From contig CAJTVL010000109.1 of assembly GCA_910579425.1 (NCBI GenBank), forward strand, positions 1 to 11,784: 11,784 bases of DNA, given 5' to 3'. The stretch comes from an uncultured Lachnospiraceae bacterium. GTDB lineage: Bacteria > Bacillota > Clostridia > Lachnospirales > Lachnospiraceae. A model generated the notes under the pieces. That model saw nothing but the letters and a program-made list of their open reading frames with translations, was not told the origin of the DNA and made no database searches. Positions 1-6,149 of this stretch are shown here, one piece after another (within the stretch, counting starts at the first letter, position 1; each line of letters begins with the position of its first letter). The position numbers were made by a program, and so were the translations under genes.

Positions 1-165
1 AAAAAAACAGCATAATCTTTCGACTTTTTTTGTCCAACGTATTGACATAGGTCCAATTTTAATAATATCCATTTTCCCGACAGAAAAAGCCTTGAAAAGG
101 AATTTCACTGAGGATGGAGTGCAAAAACAACCGCAATATTTGAATCAGCAGTACCTATGAACAAA

Positions 166-549
166 TCACATTTTGTTCTCCTGATTTATATTCCATTCAT
201 ACTCTGAGTGAAGGTTATCGGGGATGTCAGTCACATCTATCTCCCTTAGCAGCATTATCGTATCCATGTTATTAGCATAGTAATTTATAATCCATTCATC
301 GGAAGAATATCCTTTGTATTCAAACACCTTGTCGTCTTTATCGCCATCGACAATACCTATTTGCCTCCCGCAGTCACTTTTGGAAAATGCACAATAGGGG
401 ACATAGGTTTTGTCATCCCATATAATAGCAACATAGCCATTCTCTTCTTTTGTATTCATTTCCACTAAATTGTGTTGTGTACTACATGCACATAACACAA
501 CAGAAACAATACTGCATAAATAAATGATACTGTATATTTTCTTTTTCAT
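166..549 (-). CDS. Small putative lipoprotein, unknown function
   Basis: This 127-residue protein begins with a lipoprotein signal: a KKK n-region, a hydrophobic stretch at about residues 6-19, and a lipobox ending VVLCAC, with the modified Cys probably the second one (about residue 22). It would be lipidated and anchored on the outer face of the membrane. The mature part is acidic and rich in Asp, Tyr and Trp, with two further Cys (about residues 53 and 60). I recognise no family. The start is well supported: AGGAG (557-561) lies 7 bases upstream of the ATG. It is divergent from the sigma-factor operon, with about 140 bases between the two starts. Its stop overlaps a weak GAACAAA/TTTGTTC inverted repeat (159-178). 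Being a real gene is likely; its function is unknown. Confidence 0.75.
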   Translation of the reverse strand: MKKKIYSIIYLCSIVSVVLCACSTQHNLVEMNTKEENGYVAIIWDDKTYVPYCAFSKSDCGRQIGIVDGDKDDKVFEYKGYSSDEWIINYYANNMDTIMLLREIDVTDIPDNLHSEYEWNINQENKM

Positions 550-619
550 GCCAATTCTCCTGTTTTTTTATTGTACATTATTTCATATGACTTTAAAAGA
601 AAATCTTAAAATTATTTAA

Positions 620-646
620 GAATCTGAAAACTTTTTCCAGCGTCAT
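620..646 (+). promoter_or_regulatory. Candidate ECF-type promoter of the sigma operon
   Basis: GAATCT (620-625) and CGTCAT (641-646) are separated by 15 bases, close to the GAAC/CGTC pattern used by many ECF sigma factors. Transcription would start near 651, ahead of the ribosome binding site at 675-683. ECF operons often autoregulate, so this fits the context. The -35 half is imperfect and the call is an inference. Confidence 0.25.
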
Positions 647-692
647 GACAATATATACATACAAGGGCAAATCAAGAAGGAGGATGGCTGCT

Positions 693-1232
693 ATGAATAA
701 TGACGAATTCGAGCGGTTTGTCCAAAAGTTTGGAAAGGATATTCTGCGGTTTTGCCGGATGACAGCCGGAGATGCGGAATATGGGGACGAACTGTATCAG
801 GACACTATGCTCAAACTGCTGGAGAAAAAGAAAAGACTGGACTCTATGCAGAATACAAAGAGTTACGCTTTATCCACTTCAATTTATCTTTGGAAAAACA
901 GGAAGAAAAAATACGCAAACAGGATGAGACTGGTTCCGATTGACAGTATGGACGAGATGTCTGATGAGGGATATGAGTTTTCTGACCATGATGAGGAAGT
1001 CTCCCCGGAACATATTGTACTGAAGCAAAATGAGATAGACATGGTTCAGGGAATCGTTAAGGCCCTGCCGGAGAAGTACAGGATACCAATCTATCTGTAT
1101 TATTCGGCAGATATGCAGATCAATGAGGTATCCAGGATTCTTGGACTGCCGGAGGGGACCGTCAAAAGCCGGATGCGGAAAGCAAAGAAACAGTTAAAGG
1201 AAAAATTGGAGGCGATAGGATATGACAGATGA
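693..1232 (+). CDS. ECF-type RNA polymerase sigma factor
   Basis: This sigma-70 family protein directs RNA polymerase to a specific promoter set, probably in response to an envelope signal relayed by the next gene. Region 2 lies near the N-terminus (FERFVQKFGKDILRF, then the DELYQDTMLKLL helix). Region 4 lies at about residues 115-175 (VKALPEKYRIPIYLYY, then the HTH LGLPEGTVKSRMRKAKKQL). The acidic linker between them and the absence of regions 1.1 and 3 fit an ECF-type factor. The frame is open from an ATG at 645, but AGAAGGAGG (675-683) sits 9 bases before the ATG at 693, so 179 residues (MNNDEFERF...) is the better product; 684 is too close to that site. The last 11 bases overlap the next gene, indicating translational coupling. 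The family is clear; the regulon is not. Confidence 0.92.
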   Translation: MNNDEFERFVQKFGKDILRFCRMTAGDAEYGDELYQDTMLKLLEKKKRLDSMQNTKSYALSTSIYLWKNRKKKYANRMRLVPIDSMDEMSDEGYEFSDHDEEVSPEHIVLKQNEIDMVQGIVKALPEKYRIPIYLYYSADMQINEVSRILGLPEGTVKSRMRKAKKQLKEKLEAIGYDR

Positions 1233-2406
1233 AAAATTGGATCAAATCTTAAAGCAGGCCCTTGCTCCTGAAATCAGTGAAAGAGAAATCCGGATACATA
1301 GAAGGAGGAAGGATAAAATGAAGAAATTTGGCAAAATAGCAAAAGCTGCGGCAGCAGCAGCGGCAGCGGCGGTGATTGGAACCCTTGGACTGGGATACTT
1401 TAATCCGGTGCTGGCGGCAAAGATTCCCTTGATTGGAAAGATTTTCGAGGAGGTTGGGGATGATGCCACCTATTCCGGAGACTACGCGGATAAGAAAACT
1501 GTGCTGACAAATGAGGACTATGCGGGAAAGTTGGATACATCGGACTATACCGTATCTGACCAGGGAATCACACTGACCGCATCAGAAGCCTACTGTGACG
1601 GATATTCCATATTCCTTACTGTCAATATTGAATCGGAAGAAGCGGATTTTACTCATATTCCGGAACACTATACAGGCATGAATGTGGCAGATCACCGGAC
1701 AGCCGCAGGGTTTTATATAAACGGGACATGGAGTGTGGATGGAAGCTCGCCCGAATGGCTGGAAAATACCTTTGAAGGAGAGGTAATCGACAGCCACACA
1801 TTTGCAGGCATGCTGAAGATAAACCTTGCGGAGAAATATGTGGGCAGCGGCGAACTCAACTTAAATGTAAACGGCCTTGGCTACGATGATGACAGGATGC
1901 TTGACGGCGGGGAAATATCGGCGTCTCACTGGACGGATGGCGGCTGGAATATAGTCATTCCGTTTGAAATGAACGCAGCAGACGTCAAAACAATTGAAGT
2001 GGGTGAGAAAAAGGGGAATATTATGCTGGAAGACATCGTGGTATCTCCGTATCAGGTAATTGTCCATGCGACAACACCGGGGGAGCAGAGAGAACTGACA
2101 GACGACAGGAGGGAAAAACTGCTTTCAAAAGATCCTGATATGACGGATGCCGAGATGCTTGAGCTTCTTGGGTGGTCTTATGAACCCTGCTATACAATTT
2201 GTTTTAATCAGGATGGGGAAATGCTTTACGCGGATACGGAAATGGCAGGCAGAGCCGGATTTGCCGTTCAGGGAAAAGAGATCAAAACATTGCATGTCTT
2301 CATTTTTGACAGTCTCGACGACTGGACTTTGATGGAGCAGGAAGGAATGAACAGCAGCGCCGCGGACAGGGCTGTCATTTCAAAGGAAATTCATGTGACG
2401 GATTAG
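1222..2406 (+). CDS. Membrane DUF4179 protein, probable anti-sigma partner
   Basis: This 394-residue single-pass membrane protein has a charged cytoplasmic N-terminus (1-38), a transmembrane helix at about 39-60 that includes nine consecutive Ala, and a long extracytoplasmic part. The FNPVLAAKIPLIGKIFE stretch right after the helix (60-76) is the signature I associate with DUF4179. The later beta-rich region (about 215-320) resembles the Ig-like DUF5643 domain that often accompanies it. Proteins of this design follow ECF sigma genes in Firmicutes and are thought to hold the sigma factor at the membrane through the short N-terminal segment. The 11-base overlap with the sigma gene supports that pairing. 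GGAGG (1208-1212) lies 9 bases before the start. A second strong ribosome binding site lies inside the gene. The anti-sigma role is inferred, not visible as a classical zinc-finger anti-sigma motif. Confidence 0.85.
   Translation: MTDEKLDQILKQALAPEISEREIRIHRRRKDKMKKFGKIAKAAAAAAAAAVIGTLGLGYFNPVLAAKIPLIGKIFEEVGDDATYSGDYADKKTVLTNEDYAGKLDTSDYTVSDQGITLTASEAYCDGYSIFLTVNIESEEADFTHIPEHYTGMNVADHRTAAGFYINGTWSVDGSSPEWLENTFEGEVIDSHTFAGMLKINLAEKYVGSGELNLNVNGLGYDDDRMLDGGEISASHWTDGGWNIVIPFEMNAADVKTIEVGEKKGNIMLEDIVVSPYQVIVHATTPGEQRELTDDRREKLLSKDPDMTDAEMLELLGWSYEPCYTICFNQDGEMLYADTEMAGRAGFAVQGKEIKTLHVFIFDSLDDWTLMEQEGMNSSAADRAVISKEIHVTD
1301..1320 (+). promoter_or_regulatory. Internal ribosome binding site and start in DUF4179 gene
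   Basis: GAAGGAGG (1301-1308) lies 9 bases upstream of an in-frame ATG (1318-1320, residue 33). This is as good as the annotated start's own site. Initiation here would give a protein starting MKKFGKIAK just before the membrane helix, lacking the cytoplasmic segment presumed to bind sigma. The bases also encode an Arg/Lys-rich run, so the match could be accidental. Confidence 0.4.
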
Positions 2407-2407
2407 G

Positions 2408-2463
2408 CATTAAGGCGGGAAAGCGTTTGCCTGGACAAAACCAGGGGAACGCTTTCTTAATGT
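2408..2463 (+). terminator. Hairpin terminator after sigma/DUF4179 operon
   Basis: GAAAGCGTT (2419-2427) pairs with AACGCTTTC (2448-2456), and CCTGG (2430-2434) pairs with CCAGG (2441-2445), around a 6-base ACAAAA loop. CATTAA (2408-2413) can pair with TTAATG (2457-2462) to lengthen the stem. Only a weak T-rich run follows, so termination may be partial. It separates the sigma unit from the two-component unit. Confidence 0.6.
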
Positions 2464-2492
2464 TCCTTATGACAGCGAGGAATTAAATTATT

Positions 2493-2523
2493 TTACAATT
2501 TGGAAACATTTTTGAGGTATACT
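2493..2523 (+). promoter_or_regulatory. Candidate promoter of the two-component operon
   Basis: TATACT (2518-2523) is a good -10 element. TTACAA (2493-2498) is the nearest -35-like match, with a long 19-base spacer. A poor or mis-spaced -35 would suit a promoter needing an activator such as the response regulator itself. The start codon at 2549 follows 25 bases later. Confidence 0.35.
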
Positions 2524-2548
2524 TATTTGAAAAGGGGGTTGATAAAAG

Positions 2549-3202
2549 ATGGCTGAAATACTAATTGTGGAGGACGAACTCTCCATTAATGAACTGATCC
2601 GCAGAAATCTGGGTCTTACGGGGCATCACTGCACACAGGCTTTTGACGGACGATCCGCGGTTGACCTGCTGGAAAACGGAAGCTTTGATTTGGTGGTGCT
2701 GGATATTATGCTGCCCGGCCTGGACGGTTATCAGGTGTTTGAGAGAGCTTTGGGGACGCCCACCATTTTTCTGACAGCGAAAAGTGAATTGACTGACAAG
2801 CTGAAAGGATTGGCTATGGGGGCGGATGATTATCTTACAAAACCGTTTCAGATGCTGGAACTGGCGGCAAGGGTGGAAGCGGTACTGCGGCGGACAAAAA
2901 AAGCGGAATCAAAGTTTATGATGGGCGGCCTGAAATGCGATTTTGACAGACATCAGGTTTTTCTAAATGGAACAGTGGTCGAATGTACACCCAAGGAATA
3001 TGAACTGCTGGAGGTACTGATCAGAAACCGGAACATTGCCCTTTCCAGGGAAAAGCTGCTTAACATGGTGTGGGGATATGATTTTGACGGAGGCACCCGT
3101 ACTGTGGACGTGCATATTCAGAGATTGCGCCACAAACTACATTTGGAGGATCAGATCAGGACAGTATATAAGCTGGGATACCGATTGGAGGTTCATGAAT
3201 GA
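2549..3202 (+). CDS. OmpR-family two-component response regulator
   Basis: This 217-residue response regulator accepts phosphate from the kinase encoded next and binds DNA. The receiver domain (1-115) has the acidic pair E8/D9, phosphoacceptor D52 in VVLDIMLPGLDG, T76 in FLTA and K98 in TKPF, so it should be phosphorylatable. The C-terminal winged helix (about 126-216) carries TPKEYELLEVL, the recognition helix region RTVDVHIQRLRHKL and the closing KLGYRLE wing. The segment between the Asp loop and the FLTA strand is about three residues shorter than in most family members; this is a lineage trait or minor deletion without loss of key residues. AAAGGGGG (2531-2538) lies 10 bases before the ATG. 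Its stop overlaps the kinase start by 4 bases (ATGA), so the two are translationally coupled. Subfamily naming is not possible from the sequence alone. Confidence 0.95.
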   Translation: MAEILIVEDELSINELIRRNLGLTGHHCTQAFDGRSAVDLLENGSFDLVVLDIMLPGLDGYQVFERALGTPTIFLTAKSELTDKLKGLAMGADDYLTKPFQMLELAARVEAVLRRTKKAESKFMMGGLKCDFDRHQVFLNGTVVECTPKEYELLEVLIRNRNIALSREKLLNMVWGYDFDGGTRTVDVHIQRLRHKLHLEDQIRTVYKLGYRLEVHE

Positions 3203-4599
3203 AAAAAAAGATTTTTTTCGCTGCGCTGATTCTCTTTAGTGTATTTCTCAATTCAATGATCCTGATGGTTTCAATTATTATCCTGAGAGACAAACTTTCG
3301 ACTGTCCGGGACAAATGTCTGGCAGAGCATTATGTCATTGCATCATCCTTGATTGGAGATATGCAGGCGTTGGAGCAGAGGGGAAATCCTGTGGAAGAAA
3401 ATATAGATAACCTGATGCGTTTGTATTCGCGGTATCTGCAGGGAAGGGGAAACGGGCTTGCAGTGGCTTTTTCAGGGGAATGGATTTACGAAAGCCCTGC
3501 ATTTGCATCGGGGGAAAACACCATTTCTCCGCCGGATACAGGATACAGTCAGGAAAGGCTTGTTTATATGGAAAATGGAAATCGACCCATCCTGTGTGTT
3601 TACGGCAGCTTTCCGGCTCCGTGGCAGGATTACGGTCTTATGTATACGGGGAACCTGAGCGATACCGTTTCTTCATGGCGTCATACGAAAAATATTCTTT
3701 TTCTTACAGGCATTGCGGTAATACTTATGATGTCATTTTTTCTGTTTCAATTCCTGAATATTATTTTTCGCCCGTTAAGGCAAATTTCCAGTGCGTCCGC
3801 AAAGATTGCAAACGGAAATTACGGCAGCAGGATTTCGGTTCGGGGAAAGGATGAAATTTCCGGTGTGGCGCACAATTTTAATCTTATGGCGGAACAGATA
3901 GAAAATCAGATCAGGCAGCTCAAGGAGGCCTCGGAGCAGAAACAGCAGTTTATTGACAATTTTTCCCATGAACTGCGGATCCCTCTGACTGCGATTTACG
4001 GATATGCAGAATATATCCAAAAAGCCTTCATGTCAGAGGAAGAGCGTTATGAATGTACGCAGTTTATCATGTCGGAATGCAGCAGGCTTCAAAATATGGC
4101 GTATCAGCTTCTTGATATGGCATTGCTTCGCAGAGATGAAATGAAAGACAGCGACTGTTCTGTGAAAGAACTTTTTGCGGAGTCGGAAAAGGTGATGCAT
4201 GTGAGAGCATCAGAAAAGAAAATAAGGCTGACTTATGTTTTGCCCCCCAATTACGTTGTCAGGGGAAATATGGAACAGCTTCTGATACTGCTCAATAACC
4301 TGATCGATAATGCAATTAAGGCAAGCCGACAGGAGGATGAGATTCATATCCGTGCATATGCAGAGGAATCTGCTGTTGTGATGGAGGTCAGGGATCATGG
4401 AGCCGGTATGGAGAAGGAGCAAATATTACATATAAAAGAGGCTTTTTATCGCGTAGACAAGGCGCGGAGCCGCGCCGGCGGCGGGGCAGGGCTTGGGCTT
4501 GCCATCTGCGAAAGGATCATACAGCTTCATCATGCCGATATGTCGTTTGTATCTGAACCGGGAGCGGGAACAACCGTGAAACTGTCTTTTCCGGTATGA
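3199..4599 (+). CDS. Membrane sensor histidine kinase
   Basis: This 466-residue sensor kinase autophosphorylates and passes phosphate to the regulator encoded just upstream. Transmembrane helix 1 (about 3-29) and helix 2 (about 165-190) flank an extracytoplasmic sensing region of about 135 residues that I cannot assign to a known fold. A HAMP linker follows (about 191-243, with FRPLRQISSASAKIANGNY). The dimerisation/phosphoacceptor domain has H257 in FSHELRIPLTAIYGYAEY. The ATPase domain has an N box (NNLIDNAIKAS, 366-376), G1 (DHGAGM, 399-404), the F box region (FYRVDKARS) and G2 (GAGLGLAI, 429-436). All catalytic elements are present. GGAGG precedes the start inside the regulator gene (3186-3190). 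The sensing region is large, so this is not the small-loop intramembrane-sensing type. The ligand is unknown; the downstream secreted protein is a candidate partner. Confidence 0.95.
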   Translation: MKKKIFFAALILFSVFLNSMILMVSIIILRDKLSTVRDKCLAEHYVIASSLIGDMQALEQRGNPVEENIDNLMRLYSRYLQGRGNGLAVAFSGEWIYESPAFASGENTISPPDTGYSQERLVYMENGNRPILCVYGSFPAPWQDYGLMYTGNLSDTVSSWRHTKNILFLTGIAVILMMSFFLFQFLNIIFRPLRQISSASAKIANGNYGSRISVRGKDEISGVAHNFNLMAEQIENQIRQLKEASEQKQQFIDNFSHELRIPLTAIYGYAEYIQKAFMSEEERYECTQFIMSECSRLQNMAYQLLDMALLRRDEMKDSDCSVKELFAESEKVMHVRASEKKIRLTYVLPPNYVVRGNMEQLLILLNNLIDNAIKASRQEDEIHIRAYAEESAVVMEVRDHGAGMEKEQILHIKEAFYRVDKARSRAGGGAGLGLAICERIIQLHHADMSFVSEPGAGTTVKLSFPV

Positions 4600-4601
4600 T
4601 G

Positions 4602-4630
4602 AAAATTCTATACAGAAGGGAGAATTTTTA
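4602..4630 (+). repeat. A/T-rich inverted repeat after the kinase gene
   Basis: AAAATTCT (4602-4609) and AGAATTTT (4621-4628) form an 8-bp stem with an 11-base loop right after the kinase stop, followed by TTA. It could be a weak attenuator between the kinase and secreted-protein genes or an operator. The low GC content argues against strong termination. Confidence 0.35.
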
Positions 4631-4715
4631 CAAGTCCGCAATAACATGGAAATTTTTCTGATACAGAGAGGTTTTATAGTGTATCTGTCAAAACAAATCA
4701 GAAAGGAGTTTCACC

Positions 4716-5609
4716 ATGAAAAATTTCAACACGAAACGGAAAAACATTTTAAAATTGACGGCTGCGACATTTGCCATTATTGGGGTGGGTACCATACTCT
4801 TCCATTCGGCGGCAGAGGTGGTTCTGGCGGCGAACAATGGAAAGGTGGAAAAGGTGCCTACCACCTATCAGGTTTCGGGCAGCTCGGAAACGACATTGCC
4901 AAAGGTTACGGAGAACGGGAAGGACAAAGAAAGTGGCAGCGTAAAAGTAAATTATACGCTAAGTATGGACAGCATGAATACGGGAACACCGACGGATACG
5001 GATTTGACAATGGAAGAGGCGGCAGAAGCAGGAGCGCAGTATTTAAGGGATATATTTGTTCTGGATTTGGAGGGGGCTTATGTATACATGAGCTATAATC
5101 CGGGAACCGTAACTTTCCCCCGCGCTTTCTGGGCTGGCGATGTTCTGTTTCAGAAAGAGCGGACACCGGAAAGTACGAGATGGACCTATATGATAGATGC
5201 CGTGACAGGAGAGCTTTTCAATATTAGCTACGACAGACAGTTAGATGTAAGCGTCCCGCTCGGTTATGATGCCGCCTTGGAAGATGACTGCGGAATCTAT
5301 GCGCAGTCGGCCCGAAATAAAACGGAAGAATGTAAACTGATAGATGGTTCGATAGACAGGATAGAGTACAATTGCCAGGGATATTCAGGAAACGATCCGA
5401 CGATTTCAGTGGATGTTATCGGTGGGAACGGAGAAATTATAAATATGTCTTTTTCCCGGTATGACCAGACATTTTTAGGGCTTATTACAGACACTTCGCG
5501 GAAAGTAACGGAATCTGCACTGGATAATATGGTTGGAGAGATGGTATCCGTTGAGGAAGAAAAAGTCGAGGACGATACCATAACGTGGACAACGAGCATT
5601 GTAAATTAG
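4716..5609 (+). CDS. Secreted protein, possibly PepSY-like, of unknown function
   Basis: This 297-residue protein has a clear Sec signal peptide: a Lys/Arg n-region (MKNFNTKRKN), a hydrophobic core (about 11-30) and a VVLA cleavage site, giving a mature start near residue 39. A low-complexity Ser/Thr/Gly linker (about 40-95) precedes a globular part. TMEEAAEAGAQYLRDIF, then a Trp and YMIDAVTGELFNISYD (about 159-175), resembles the helix plus beta pattern ending in DAxTGE seen in PepSY-type domains, often linked to binding or inhibition outside the cell. That match is by eye. AAAGGAG (4702-4708) lies 7 bases before the ATG. It follows the kinase gene by 116 bases and ends at a strong terminator, so it probably belongs to the same transcription unit or regulon and could modulate or report envelope state. 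No catalytic motif is visible. Confidence 0.8.
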   Translation: MKNFNTKRKNILKLTAATFAIIGVGTILFHSAAEVVLAANNGKVEKVPTTYQVSGSSETTLPKVTENGKDKESGSVKVNYTLSMDSMNTGTPTDTDLTMEEAAEAGAQYLRDIFVLDLEGAYVYMSYNPGTVTFPRAFWAGDVLFQKERTPESTRWTYMIDAVTGELFNISYDRQLDVSVPLGYDAALEDDCGIYAQSARNKTEECKLIDGSIDRIEYNCQGYSGNDPTISVDVIGGNGEIINMSFSRYDQTFLGLITDTSRKVTESALDNMVGEMVSVEEEKVEDDTITWTTSIVN

Positions 5610-5640
5610 CAGATTGGACTGAGAATGAGATAAAAACAGG

Positions 5641-5687
5641 GCCGGTTAAGAGGCATAGATATTTCCATGCCTCTTAACCGGCTTTTT
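5641..5687 (+). terminator. Strong rho-independent terminator
   Basis: A perfect 16-bp stem (GCCGGTTAAGAGGCAT, 5641-5656, with its complement at 5667-5682) encloses a 10-base loop and is followed by TTTTT (5683-5687). It ends the two-component/secreted-protein unit. An A-run before the left arm could also let it work from the minus strand. Confidence 0.93.
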
Positions 5688-5749
5688 GCGAGCAGGCAAT
5701 GAGCCATGCACAATGTCTTCGGGGAATGCAGGAGTGTGAGATATACGGA

Positions 5750-6036
5750 TCAGGGGGAGGAATTACAGGCTGTCGTTGTGAATTTTGTGCGGTATGCTAT
5801 ATTCCGATGCTTCCGGTAGTTATAGTAGGCATTCGAGCAGATCCCTAGCCGCCGCAGGAGCCAGCGGACGCCGAATTCCTCCTGATGATCATCAATAAAT
5901 CGATAAGCCTCTAATCGATTTCCTTTGCAAAGAATGCCGCCGCTTTTTTTAGGAATGCAATCTCCTTCCGTAATTCTTCATTCTCCCGTTTTAACCGCAG
6001 GTTCTCCTTCATGGAGTCATTATAGCACTTCAAAAG
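5750..6036 (-). pseudogene. IS3-family transposase remnant (OrfA end and OrfB start)
   Basis: On the minus strand, a frame ending at 5911 reads KENLRLKRENEELRKEIAF then LKKAAAFFAKEID, the leucine-zipper-like end of an IS3 OrfA. Overlapping it in the -1 frame is an OrfB start (EAYRFIDDHQEEFGVRWLL, then RRLGICSNAYYNYRK), recognisable to about 5804 and then degenerate until a stop near 5750. An A7 slippery run (T7 on the plus strand, 5944-5950) sits where IS3 elements make their -1 frameshift, and slipping there does join the two frames. The OrfA helix-turn-helix and the whole OrfB catalytic domain are missing, and no terminal repeats are visible. It is a dead internal fragment. The boundary near 6036 is approximate. 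Confidence 0.75.
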
Positions 6037-6092
6037 TTTCCTGACAGGTGCCGGAAACATCCGAAATCCCTGCAAAACTGCATGTTTTCCGC

Positions 6093-6121
6093 TTTTCCAA
6101 AGACGCTTTTTGTGGTAAAAT
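6093..6121 (+). promoter_or_regulatory. Candidate tnpC promoter
   Basis: TAAAAT (6116-6121) is a good -10 with a weak TTTTCC (6093-6098) at 17-base spacing, 28 bases before the tnpC start. It would let tnpC be expressed without upstream genes. Confidence 0.35.
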
Positions 6122-6149
6122 AAAAGTATCCGGAAGGGAGCGGGAATCC

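Noticed and set aside
1..72. Minus-strand open frame running off the left edge (MDIIKIGPMSIRWTKK)
   Set aside because: Only 24 codons are visible and there is no good ribosome binding site; nothing in 1-165 can be assigned.
625..644. GAAAAC (626-631) with CGTC (641-644) as an ECF promoter
   Set aside because: Only 9 bases separate the halves, too short for ECF promoters; the GAATCT alternative has better spacing.
4646..5098. 150-codon plus-strand frame overlapping the secreted-protein start
   Set aside because: It is a Gly-rich out-of-frame reading of the secreted-protein gene, which has the proper signal peptide and ribosome binding site.
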